Part shown: positions 1-11,136 of the stretch, piece by piece
Numbering within the stretch: the stretch's first letter is position 1
How the letters are laid out: each line of letters opens with the position of its first letter
Assembly: GCF_014851395.1 (NCBI RefSeq)
Contig: NW_024041039.1
Coordinates: 5,325,277 to 5,389,276, forward strand
DNA: 64,000 bases
Direction: 5' to 3'
From: Micropterus salmoides
Lineage: Eukaryota > Chordata > Actinopteri > Centrarchiformes > Centrarchidae
The notes under the pieces: generated by a model
The model's input: the letters and a program-made list of their open reading frames with translations, nothing else
Told to the model about the DNA's origin: nothing
Database searches by the model: none
Program-made: the position numbers and the translations under genes

Positions 1-325
1 GAGGAGGAGGTTCTAAAGAAACATGGATAGGAAAAGAGGAAAGGAATAACGGATGAATGTGAGAGATGAAGATAACATTAAAAAGGAGAAGGGCAAGGAT
101 GAGGAGAGGAAAAGTAAAAGAGGGAGGAATAGAAGGAGGTGAGAGATGGGAACAAAAATGAGGAAGAGGAAATAGAGAGGAGAGTAAGAAAGATAAGAGA
201 AGGGGGAGGGGAGAAAATGTTGAGAAAAAAGAAATGAGAGAAGGAGAAATCTGTAGGAGATGAAAATAAGGACGGAGGTCAAAGTAGATGAAAATGGGAA
301 AGGAAGAGGAGGTGAGAAAGGACGT
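1..325. repeat. purine-rich (GA) low-complexity tract
   Basis: The + strand is almost entirely A and G, with irregular GAGGAGG/GAGAGGAAAAG-type words and no clean period. The open frame on the other strand encodes only S/L/F/P-rich sequence, as expected from a polypyrimidine strand, so it is not a gene. The tract probably continues past the left edge. Confidence 0.75.
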
Positions 326-985
326 CTGACCAAAAGCTGCCAACACTTTGATTATATTTCCTTGAAATTTACTGAATATTCGTGAACCCTTTACATCGTA
401 GCAGACACATTATAATCGATTCATTTATCCATTAATTCATCCTTAAAAGTCACACCTGTAAACCTTTTAGATTTTGAGGACTTTTTGTCCCCAAATCCTC
501 TTAATTCATGCAGAAAACACATTAAAAACCCTTAAATATGTTTGTTAAATCAATTATACATTAATTTAACCTATTAAAAATCAATGGTATTTGATCCACT
601 CTCTAATCATAACTAAGAATGTTTTTCTTCCCAAACACTTAGATTATTTTCATTTTATTGTTATATTAATCGTAATTCAGAGATCACACTCTGAGCTTTT
701 AAAACCTTTGTTTCCTCTGAAAATTTCTGTGACAACTGAAGTGAGACGAGAGCTCATGCAGTTTAACTTCACTGCCCTGAGACAGTAAAAGAAAGACTCC
801 TCATGAAGAGTGGAGGTTCAGGATGGAGAATTTCCTCCTGCTGAGTTCCTAGAATGAGGCCACATTGGACAGTGTATTGTTTCCAGCCTGTCCTCACTAG
901 AAAAAAACAAACAACAACTCTATATGTTATATATATAGAATAGAAAAATAAATGCAACTGTTATGTAAAAGCTGTATGATAAAAG
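326..985. other. AT-rich intergenic stretch, nothing recognised
   Basis: No coding frame with protein-like composition, RNA gene or clear repeat boundary was seen. The short open frames are compositional. Confidence 0.5.
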
Positions 986-989
986 TGAA

Positions 990-1165
990 ACTTAAGAAGA
1001 GATTAAAAAGAGGCCACGGAGGAAGTTCCACAGCTGAGGGGCTCGAACAGCAAAGGCCCGATCACCTTTAGTGACAAGATGAGACTTTTGAACCAGGCCC
1101 TGCCGGACGATCAGACATCGGTCCGGCTCGTAGGGAGTTAACAAATCACAAATATAGGCAGGAGA
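990..1165. repeat. possible dispersed repeat fragment
   Basis: A GC-richer block (AGAGGCCACGGAGGAAGTTC... to ...CTCGTAGGGAGTTAAC) stands out from its AT-rich flanks. It resembles sequence I associate with interspersed teleost repeats. No terminal repeats or duplicated target were seen, so the call rests on composition and resemblance only. Confidence 0.3.
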
Positions 1166-1249
1166 CTAAAATCAGTTCTAAAACTCACAGGTATAAAGTG
1201 AATACTTCCTAAAGCTAACCAAACTCTGACCTTTCACAACTTTAACCCA

Positions 1250-1560
1250 TAGACTGTATACTTGAAGTGGACGCAGCCATCGTGACGTCACTCGTTGGTT
1301 TGTAGTTTGCCGTTTTGAAGCCTCGAGATTGGCCGATAGGGCGCCGCGATGTTGATTTTTTGCAACCAGCGGCCCCGGACATGACCATATTTGGACGAGA
1401 CGGTGGAGCTAACGGCTCCGTGTGGAGCTAGGTAGCTAGCTTGCTTAGCTTTACTTAAGTAAAAAATCAGGTTTCCCATTATTTCGAATGGAACCGAACT
1501 TCTTTTTGCAAACAGAAGAGTCGCTCCTGCTGGCCGTTGGATAGAATGCAGGTTAAAGGG
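1250..1560. repeat. possible dispersed repeat (GACTGTATA...GTGGACGCAGCC type)
   Basis: The block begins near GACTGTATACTTGAAGTGG and includes TTGAAGCCTCGAGATTGGCC and repeated GGAGCTAG/GTAGCTAGC words. The combination resembles an interspersed teleost sequence. Boundaries are not defined by terminal repeats, and no coding potential is visible. Confidence 0.3.
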
Positions 1561-2490
1561 ACTTCCGCGTTCGCATCAGTTCTCTGACCGGAAGCTTACT
1601 CACGTCACGTGACTTACGTAATGTAATTAAGGTCCGGTCGCCTGTTGCTGGACTGGTATAAGGGGCATTAATAAACAACCTGTTTAGTCGTTTAGGAATA
1701 AGGACATGTTGAATGTTTTTATTTCAATGGAGCTAGGCTAGCAGTTTCCCCCCGCTTGCAGTCTTTGTGCTAAGCTAGGCTAAACATGCCCTGGACCCGT
1801 CTCTGTGCTGGAACACAGAGATGAAACTGATCTACATCTTCTCAGCGATGCTTGTACATAGACAAGTGGTCATTCAGGACTGTTTACACTGATACCTGCA
1901 CGTGTACAGACACACTTTTAAAAAGAAATCATACACAAACACACATTATTCCAGGTTATTCAAGTTTTCCTCGTGACTGTCAGCAGCCTGCTGCTCAACG
2001 TGGGAGTTCAGGTTTGCTGGATGAAGGAAACCTCCAGAAACACTCACTGACCGTAATGTTCTTATTCCAGCTCGTTAAACCTGGACACCAACCAGAGGAA
2101 CACATCAAAAACTCTTTAATACTGTGTTAATACTACCAGTTTTCAGATTTAGTTAGCTGTAATAATAATAATGTTATGTAAAAAGATTTTTTAAAAGGTC
2201 TTCCCAGGGTTAAAGTCACAGAGATTAAAGGTCTGAAGCCTCTCCAGCATCTTCTGGAGGCTGACTTGTTAGTATAGCTCAAAACACAAACGATGGATCA
2301 AAGGAATATTCATCTTCTTTTTCTCAACTGAGAGGCAAAATATTTACCGTTTCTAGAGAGAATTTGAGGAATTTCTCATGTAATTGAATACAGTCCATGT
2401 TTTCTTGGTGCAGCGTCAAGCGGCCATTAAAACCGTCAGCTGCAGAGGCTGCTGATTGGTTTGTAGTTTCTTTAAAATTGACAGCAAAAG
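1561..2490. other. intergenic, nothing recognised
   Basis: A mixed-composition stretch with short unrelated open frames. No supported gene or element. Confidence 0.45.
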
Positions 2491-2491
2491 A

Positions 2492-2790
2492 GGGTGGCAC
2501 GGTGGTTCAGTGGTTAGCACTGTCGCCTCACAGCGTGGGTTCAAACCCTGATTGCCCCGGCCTTTCTGTGTGGAGTTTGCATGTTCTCCCCGTGTCTCTG
2601 TGTGCTCCGGCTTCCTCCCACTGTCCAAAGACATGCGGACTAGGTTAATTGGTAACCCTAAATTGTCCTTGGCCCGGCGACCTGTCCAGGGTGTCGCCTT
2701 TCGCCCAATGTCAGCTGGGATTGGCTCCAGCCCCCCGTGACCCTGTACGCAGGATAAGTGGGGGGGGGTGAAGTGATTCATGTGAAAAAA
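2492..2790 (+). mobile_element. tRNA-derived SINE-like element
   Basis: The 5' part has a box-A-like segment (GTGGTTCAGTGGTTAGCACT, 2502-2521) and a perfect box B (GGTTCAAACCC, 2538-2548), the internal promoter layout of tRNA-derived SINEs. A body follows with GTCCAAAGACATGC, GGCGACCTGTCCAGGGTG and GGGATTGGCTCCAGCC words, ending in a G run near 2761. A second, shorter copy lies at 27501-27645, which supports a dispersed family. Minus-strand open frames across it are artefacts. Confidence 0.75.
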
Positions 2791-3034
2791 CGACAACAAA
2801 TACATGAACCTAAATACTCTACTAGGTTTTTAGTAAGTGTCTTTATGTCTCGGTTTTCAGTGTGAAGTGCAGTTTAGTTTTCTTATATTGGTGATTTGTT
2901 TTAATGAAGGGGAAAGTGGAGTACCGCCTTAAATCCACCTGTTTAGTGTGTTTTTAGAGGTAATTTAAGGTAAGTTATTTTAGAGGCTGTTTTGTTATTG
3001 TGGACAAACATTTCCTTTTCCTGAAATTTTCCTC
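2791..3034. other. intergenic spacer before the minisatellite
   Basis: AT-rich sequence with no gene seen. Pyrimidine content on the + strand rises from about 3000 into the next repeat. Confidence 0.5.
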
Positions 3035-6000
3035 TTGTTTCCTCTGCTGTTTTCTCTCCTCTCCTCTTGTTTCATCTTTACTTTTTTCTTTCATCTTGTC
3101 TCCTCTCCTCCTGTTGTTTCTTCTCCTCTTTGCTCCTATCCTCACCTGTTGTTTCCTCACATAATGTATCCTCTCCTCTCTAGCTACTTCCTGTCCTCTT
3201 GTCTCCTCTTCTCTCCTCCAACGTTGTTTCCTCCCCCCTCTTCTAATGTTGTTTCCTCCCCCCTCTTCTAATGTTGTTTCCTCTCATCTTGTCTCCTCTC
3301 CTCTCTCCTTGGTTCTTTCCCTCTTGTCTCCTCTTCTCTCCTCTAATGTTGTGTCCTCTCCTAACCTGTTGTGTCCTCTCCTCTCCTGTTGGTTCCTCTC
3401 CTTTCCTGTTGTCTTCTCTCCTCTTGTCTCCTCTCCTCTCCTCTAATGTTGTTTCCTCTCATTTTGTCTCCTCTCCTCTCTTGTTATCTCCTGTCTTCTC
3501 CTTCTGTTTCCTCTCATCTTGTCTCCTGTCCACTCCTGTTGTTTCCTCTCATCTTGTCTCCTCTCCACTCTCTGTCTCATGTCCTCTCCTTTTGTTTCCT
3601 CTCTTTTCCTGTTGTTTCCTCTCATCTTGTCTCCTCTCCTCCCCTCTCTTGTTATCTCCTGTCCACTCCTGTTGTTTCCTCTCATCTTGTCTCCTCTCTT
3701 GTTATTTTATGTCCTCTCCCGTTGTTTCCTCTCTTTTCCTTTTGTTTCCTCTCATCTTGTCTCCTGTCCACTCCTGTTGTTTCCTCTCATCTTGTCTCCT
3801 CTCCACACTCTGTCTCATGTCCTCTCCTTTTGTTTCCTCTCTTTTCCTGTTGTTTCCTCTCATCTTGTCTCCTCTCCTCTCTGGTCCTCTCCTGTCCACT
3901 CCTGTTATTTCGTCTCTTTTCCTGTTGTTTCCTCTCATCTTGTCTCCTCTCCACTCTCTGTCGCATGTCCTCTCCTGTTATTTCGTCTCTTTTCCTGTTG
4001 TTTCCTCTCATCTTGTCTCCTCTCCACTCTCTGTTGCATGTCCTCTCCTGTTGTTTCCTCTCATCTTGTCTCCTCTCTTGTTATCTCATGTCCTCTCCTG
4101 TTGTTTCCTCTCTTTTCCTTTTGTTTCCTCTCATCTTGTCTCCTGTCCACTCCTGTTGTTTCCTCTCATCTTGTCTCCTCTCCACACTCTGTCTCATGTC
4201 CTCTCCTTTTGTTTCCTCTCTTTTCCTGTTATTTCCTCTCATCTTCTCTCCTCTCCTCTCTTGTCCTCTCCTGTCCACTCCTGTTGTTTCCTCTCATCTT
4301 GTCTCCTCTCCTCTCTTGTTATTTCCTGTCCTCTCTTGTTGTTTCCTCTCATCTTGTCTCCTCTCCACTCACTTTCTCATGTCTTCTCCTGTTGTTTCCT
4401 CTCCTTTCCTGTTGTTTCCTCTCATCTTGTCTCCTCTCTTGTATCTCATGTCCTCTCCTTTTGTTTCCTCTCTTTCCCTGGTGTTTCCTCTCATCGTGTC
4501 TCCTCTCCTCCCCTCTCTTGTTATCTCCTGTCCACTCCTGTTGTTTCCTCTCCTTTCCTGTTGTTTCCTCTCATCTTGTCTCCTCTCCTCTCTTGTATCT
4601 CCTGTCCTCTCCTGTTGTTTCCTGTCATCTTGTCTCCTCTCTTGTTATCTCCTGTCCACTCCTGTTATTTCCTCTCCTTTCCTGTTGTTTCCTCTCATCT
4701 TGTCTCCTCTCCTCTCTTGTATCTCCTGTCCTCTCCTGTTGTTTCCTGTCATCTTGTCTCCTCTCTTGTTATCTCCTGTCCACTCCTGTTATTTCCTCTC
4801 TTTTCCTGTTGTTTCCTCTCATCTTGTCTCCTCTCCTCTCTTGTTATCTCCTGTCCTCTCCTGTTGTTTCCTCTCATCTTGTCTCCTCTCCACTCTCTTT
4901 GTCTCATGTCCTCTCCTGTTGTTTCCTCTCATCTTGTCTCCTCTCCACTCTCTTTGTCTCATGTCCTCTCCTGTTGTTTCCTCTCATCTTGTCTCCTCTC
5001 CACTCTCTTTGTCTCCTGTCCTCTCCTGTTGTTTCCTCTCATCTTGTCTCCTCTCCTCTCTTGTTATCTCCTGTCCTCTCCTGTTATTTCCTCTCATCTT
5101 GTCTCCTCTCCACTCTCTTTGTCTCATGTCCTCTCCTTTTGTTTCCTCTCTTTCCCTGGTGTTTCCTCTCATCGTGTCTCCTCTCCTCTCCTCTCTTGTT
5201 ATCTCCTGTCCTCTCCTGTTGTTTCCTCTCATCTTGTCTCCTCTCCTCTCTTGTTATCTCCTGTCCTCTCCTGTTACTTCCTCTCATCTTGTCTCCTCTC
5301 CACTCTCTTTGTCTCCTGTCCTCTCCTGTTGTTTCCTCTCATCTTGTCTCCTCTCCTCTCTTGTTATCTCCTGTCCTCTCCTGTTACTTCCTCTCATCTT
5401 GTCTCCTCTCCACTCTCTTTGTCTCCTGTCCTCTCCTGATGTTTCCTCTCATCTTGTCTCCTCTCCTCTCCTCTCTTGTTATCTCCTGTCCTCTCCTGTT
5501 ACTTCCTCTCATCTTGTCTCCTCTCCACTCTCTTTGTCTCCTGTCCTCTCCTGTTGTTTCCTCTCATCTTGTCTCCTCTCCACTCTCTTGTTATCTCCTG
5601 TCCTCTCCTGTTACTTCCTCTCATCTTGTCTCCTCTCCACTCTCTGTCTCATGTCCTCTCCTTTTGTTTCCTCTCTTTCCCTGGTGTTTCCTCTCATCTT
5701 GTCTCCTCTCCTCTCCTCTCTTGTTATCTCCTGTCCTCTCCTGTTGTTTCCTCTCATCTTGTCTCCTCTCCACTCTCTTTGTCTCATGTCCTCTCCTGTT
5801 GTTTCCTCTCATCTTGTTTCCTCTCCACTGTCTTTGTCTCATGTCCTCTCCTGTTGTTTCCTCTCATCTTTTCTCCTCTCCTCTCTTGTTATCTCCTGTC
5901 CTCTCCTGTTACTTCCTCTCATCTTGTCTCCTCTCCTCTCTTGTTATCTCCTCTCCTCTCCTGTTGTTTCCTCTCATCTTGTCTCCTCTCCACTCTTTTT

Positions 6001-6190
6001 GTCTCATGTCCTCTCCTGTTGTTTCCCTTTCATCTTTTCTCCTCTCCTCTCTTGTTATCTCCTGTCCTCTCCTGTTGTTTCCTCTCATCTTGTCTCCTCT
6101 CCACTCTTTTTGTCTCATGTCCTCTCCTGTTGGTTCCTTTCCTTTCCTGTTGTCTCCTCTCCTCTCGTCTCCTCTCATCTTGTTCTCTCA
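3035..6190. repeat. pyrimidine-rich minisatellite, about 55-bp period
   Basis: About 3.1 kb of C/T-rich + strand is built from variants of CTGTTGTTTCCTCTCATCTT plus GTCTCCTCTCC, followed by one of two spacer types: CACTCTCTTTGTCTCATGTC or TCTCTTGTTATCTCCTGTCC. The CTGTT anchor recurs at 4806, 4861, 4916 and 4971, which gives exactly 55 bp for both unit types. The left third (3035-3500) is less regular, and some 5' units contain an extra CTCTTTTCC block. Few purines means few stops, so all three + frames stay open for hundreds of codons. The predicted proteins are only S/L/P/C/F/V, so none is taken as real. Confidence 0.95.
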
Positions 6191-6191
6191 G

Positions 6192-6228
6192 GTGTTGTCT
6201 CAGTCTAAAGCTCCTGGGGGACGTTCAG
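6192..6228 (+). other. exon-like segment abutting the minisatellite (weak)
   Basis: TTGTTCTCTCAG (acceptor-like) precedes 37 bases ending in GTTCAG, which is followed by GTGAGA, a good donor. It would be a plausible short internal exon with the minisatellite as its upstream intron end. No partner exon was found on either side, and the short peptide (VLSQSKAPGGRS in one frame) is not recognised. It could equally be chance. Confidence 0.15.
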
Positions 6229-9200
6229 GTGAGATCAACGCTAAACGACATAAAGCCGAGGACAGAAAGAGAGATAAAGAACAGACCGGTGATGGGGAAA
6301 AGAAGTTCAAAACCTGTTTTGTTACTCTGCTGTCAGCAGGACGCCGCTTTGTTGAAAGCTACATATTTGAGCCAATAATTAAAATAGATCAGGCCCGTCA
6401 ATACTCTGTGCTGGAGTCACCTAACTATTATTAGCTGAAGCTGACTGTCGGCGCAGGAAGAGGAAGCACTTATCCTGCTGCCTCGTCAAAGTAAAAGTCA
6501 GTTATGTGCTCTGATTCATCTACCATGAAACTGATCCTGCGGGACTGTGTGAAAACTAAAAGACACATTCGTTAACTAAAGACGATATGTTTAATTTCAG
6601 GACAAACGTGGCCTCTTGGTTAAAAATCTATCAGCATCAGTATTGAAATCACACAGACACAGACAGCAGACACACACACTGTCCCCAAGCATTGAGAAGG
6701 TCATCATTACAGAATCTAAATCATTTCCATCAAAATAGTTGCCAATTAATTTTCTGTCGATCGACTAAAGGATTAAACGACAAGCTTTCAGCTGTCCTTG
6801 AGTAAATGTACTTGATCTCTCGTGATATGATATGATCCTAGGTCAGCGGTCAGACTCATAGCCCCATATCTTTTTTTTTTTTTTTTTTTTTAAATGCAAG
6901 AGATCTGATTGACTCCCGTCCTGTTCCTGCTGCGACCTCAGCCGACCATCAGATATATTAATTGAACCATTTAAACACTTAAATCTCTCGCTCTGATCTG
7001 ATGTTTTACAACATGTGAGTGTACTGTGTTAACAGTTAGACTGTCGATACAAGGTTTCTGCAGGACGGAGATAACATGGTGTCCGGTCCTCTGGCGGTTC
7101 ATACAAAGACCCGTTTGTTCTGTGAGGACTCTGTGACACACATGGATCAGGTGTCTGCAGACCTTTACTCTCTGAGCTCCGCCTGAAACTAGCTTTTCAG
7201 GTGATGAAGAGAAACTTGTATTGTTAAATCAAGAGGAAGTTATTTGGAGCATTTACAGTAATCCAGGTGGAAGATTTTGCAGGTGTTCAGACTACTCACT
7301 CTGAGAAACTGCTGTGACCATCATCTAAATCATCTATCAGTTTGATTTCCAGGCAGACTGTGGTTTTAAGTCTTTTCTAGAAACCTGCAGAGACTTTTGA
7401 TCCATCAGTCAACATGTAGTCTGTTTTTCTGTTGACAAAGCTGCGTTGCTGTCTTGTGGTACTGCAGCTGACCGTTATAAGAACTCTGTGCTGTTGATGC
7501 ATTCAAGGACACTCTGACCATCCAAGATTTGTGATTTGGCTGATGAAATGTGATCCGTTTTTGAGTTGTGTTGAAAGAAAAGTCAAATCAAGGAGACTTG
7601 AAACACAGAAGTTGTTGTCTTGAGCACATTTTTGTTTTTTTTTTTTTTTTTTTGTTTGCTCATACAAGTGTTTTATATCAGTCTCAGCAAAACCTCAACT
7701 GCAAAACAAAGTTGACCAAATAGGCGACTCCTCGCTTGTAACAGGGTCCTGACTTTGGAGTCAAATTAATTCCGATAGCTTAGTCCCTCGGTCCCTTTGG
7801 TCACAAACCAAAGTATTGGACACATTAAAATGTTTACGTGATGATGATGAAAATTTATTACAGTTCATCCTGAGGGAGAACATGAAGGTGTGACTGAGAT
7901 TTGTCCACAGTTCTAACAAGTCTGTTAAACCAGACTTCCAAATTAATACATTTTCTGTTTATAATAAAGATTACATGTTCTTTTTGTCTGGGAAAAAAAA
8001 CCTGGACCTGGTTACGCTGTTCTGAAATAATAATCATAAGCAATATTCCATCTCATATCATTATGCAATAGCACCGCAGAGCTTAAGAAAGCTGTGGAGC
8101 GTTGAGACAAAGATGTTCCTGATTCTGATCAGCGCCTAGAAATCTGCCTGGCAACAAGACTGTTTTGACTGAAGCGTCCATCACACAGAAAAGAGAGTGA
8201 TTAGTGTTGCTGAGAAGTTGAAATACAAAACAGGCACACATGAAGAGAAAGGACAAGTACTTTTTATCAGTCAAATCTCCGACAATCAAAATCCAAAGTT
8301 GCTTTTTCGTCTGAAACAAAATAAAACTGAACTGCACACCAATATTTGGCTTTAGGCATTTCATATCTATGTGTCCATCTATCTGATTTTCTATCTGTAC
8401 CTGTATCTATCCATGAAAGCCTTCAGAAAATGTTCTCCTTCGCTCCAGTTACATTCCTCCCTAAGACATTTTCTTCACCCTCCTCATTTTACCAGCTGCA
8501 TGCTGGGAGCTGGCCAAGCTGAATTCCTGAAAGCTGCTGTCTGGTCTGCCTGTATACCTGTTCACAGGTACGCTCCTCTCTGAGCGGTCACATTACCAAG
8601 CTGACCCTGAGCTCCACCCGGCCCTCGACAACAACCAGAGCTGCAGGGGCTAACATGGCGAGTCCTGCTGCTATCAGTCGTCGGCACGTGGCTGAAACTT
8701 TTAAGATTAAGGCTGCGTTCGAAAAGTCTTTTTTGCTTAGGAAGCTTCCTAACTGAGTGAAGTGAACCGGAAGTATTTCAGTGGCAGGCCATGATAAGAG
8801 CTGTTCGAATTCTCTAAAAGCTGAGGAAAGGTGCCTCAATGCTTCCTTTCATATCTCCTTTAGCATAGGGCACACCGGACCATCCTTTACGAAAGGAAAG
8901 GATAAAATGCCATCCCACAGTCCTTGCGGCGGCAACATTTAAAGCGGCGCACGTTCTCAAACTCAAACGATAAAATCCATCAACCACATTTAGCAAGATC
9001 CTTGCAATACAGACGCACATTATGATACTTTAATAAGACTCACAATTACCTTCTTTCTTTTGGTTTGTTTTCTTTTGGCTTTTTTGTAATCTAATACTGT
9101 TTCAACACCGTTTTATGTTTCGGGTTGTTCAAATTAAGCCATTAAGTGTTTTCTACAATTAAAAATAAATAAATCGCCAACCATAACTGATAAAGGAGGT

Positions 9201-11128
9201 TGATCACCATGTAATTTACCATTGGCTATTAAGCCTTTTCAATCTTATGCCATAACTTGCTAATATGCATATAGGCCTATCTTAAACTGTCAGCAGTAAC
9301 TGAGACCCTTGCGAGCTGTTACTGGTCTTGTAACATGATCAAAGTGAGGATAATGTTATGAACTGCAGGCTTCAGCAAATTAATTTTACTTCAGTCACAG
9401 ATGCTGACACCCTCATCTTAATAAAGGCAAAGATCACGCTGGATAACCTCTACAGTAGGCGTTTCCCACACACTGATTTATTTGTGGTGGCCTGCCACAT
9501 TATCAACGCTGATTTTTGATTGATATTGTTACTATTTAAAATGGGTAAAATTGTATTTGATGACAGAGCGCTGCACAGTGCATATATTCTCTCAGCATCT
9601 CGTCTCGTCCCGTCGCTCGGATTCTCTTAGACCTGCGGTCTTCTTTCCTTGACCTCATGACGTTTTCCATCGAGGTCAAGGAAAGTGGGTTAGGAAAGCC
9701 TAAATATCTGCAGTTATGACGCTGACTTAGGTCTTTGTTTGTCTGTTTTTGAAGGTTACACTCTAATTAATTTCATAATTTTTGTGAGGAATGATACAAG
9801 GTACAAGTACATAAATGTTTACACCCTGAACTTTTTGCAGTGCATTTTTTGATTTTGCATCTAAGTAGAATGTAAACAACAAGATGAAAAATGGTTTCAT
9901 CTTCACATTAAAAAGTCTTGACTGTGTTTTAGCACCAAGCATCACTGATGTCCACCTCTTCTCATTTTGCTGGAGTCTTGCACTAACAGCTCGGAACATG
10001 GACCACCTGCTGAGTGCTTGATCAGGGTGGTTGATGGGGCAGGTCTCTGTAAAGATGTGGGCACACAGTCTCTGATTTCGGTAGCTTGGCCAACATGAGT
10101 CTCATTTTTACCTTTAGGAGCAGAATTAAGCCCAAGCTGGGCCAGCATGGCTTCTATCCCTGCTCACTTTACTCTCCACCAAGCAATCACTACATCCGCC
10201 ATGGTACCTGGTCCGGTTGATGTGGCTGAAAAGTAATGTCAGAAACATGGACGGTCATGGACGGCCAAGGCTTTTTGATGCATGTGGGGAGTGATAGGTG
10301 GCCTGTGTGGTCCGATCCAACAGACGAGCTGTTGTAGGTCAAATAATAGAAAAGGCTGATGCAGGTTCTGATAGAAAGGAGTCAGAACACACAATGCATA
10401 GTCAGGGACGTTTTGGCAGCCAAAGGGAGATGTTACGACCAGCAGGTGGTCATAATGTTATGGCCGATCGGTGTATAACGCCAACACTGTGCTCAGGGTC
10501 TACTTTATGGTATCCTCCCAGTTGGACTAGAATGCCTCCAGAAAGAGGCGTCCAGGAGGCGTCCTTATCAGATCCTGAACCACCACAACTGACTCCATTG
10601 AACGTGAAGGGGCACCAGTTCTACTCTGACCTACCTTTCTAATAAAAAGTAGTTAGTTAGTTTCACATGCTGGTTTTATCCCGTATAGGTTATAGTGGAA
10701 GACAACATCTGGGACACCTCATAATGTCTCGATAAAGAGAGGAGCAGGTCAGAATTGCGTTGCCTTTTCTTGCATAGGTTGAAAACTTAAAGTATTTGAT
10801 TGACCAATAAGAGCACAAATGTAAATGTGGATAAAGAGAATGGATATTGTTGGTGCTGTCAGCTTCAACTGTGAAGTCGGCCCCTGGCCCCTTTTTGATC
10901 ACCTCTGTAAGTCATGAAAGATGGTGAGCCATGATTGGTTGAGGAACAACATGTAGTCTGCCATGTCTCTTGGCCAATTCACAGCAAGAATTTATGACTA
11001 TAATCACTTAATCTGGCAAAGTGACCAGATTAAGTGATTACACTGTTGTGTAGTGTGAACCCAGGATAGGGGTGAGCCCTGCAAAGGAAACTCATTTTAG
11101 CCTCAAGCACCCGAGTACCTTCTGGACA
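6229..11128. other. gene-free stretch with repeat debris
   Basis: No exon with recognisable protein was found. Contents: T homopolymers at 6871-6891 and about 7634-7653; a 10-bp inverted repeat CCTTGACCTC/GAGGTCAAGG around 9646-9680; and LINE-like debris around 10440-10640, with CATAATGTTATGGCCGATCG and a GAGGCGTCCAGGAGGCGTCC segment resembling non-LTR 3' regions. Short open frames here have no protein-like character. Confidence 0.5.
11001..11040. repeat. perfect 16-bp inverted repeat (hairpin or cruciform)
   Basis: TAATCACTTAATCTGG (11001-11016) and its exact reverse complement (11025-11040) flank an 8-base spacer, CAAAGTGA. It lies about 90 bp left of the hAT-like element. No T-run follows, and no known RNA gene matches it. 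Confidence 0.9.
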
Positions 11129-11136
11129 CTTTGGAG

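Noticed and set aside
2492..2560. Possible tRNA gene
   Set aside because: Box A and box B are present, but no complete acceptor/anticodon pairing was recognised. The body continues as a SINE, and a second copy exists at 27501.
2416..2805. 129-codon minus-strand open frame
   Set aside because: It lies inside the SINE-like element with no protein resemblance.
3035..6190. CRISPR-like array
   Set aside because: The units are contiguous 55-bp variants with no constant repeat separated by unique spacers, and the genome is a vertebrate's.
3271..6434. Three overlapping + strand open frames of 722-971 codons rich in S, L, P, C, F and V
   Set aside because: All three frames are open at once because the minisatellite strand lacks the purines needed for stops. 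The composition simply mirrors the repeat, and there is no domain or conserved start.
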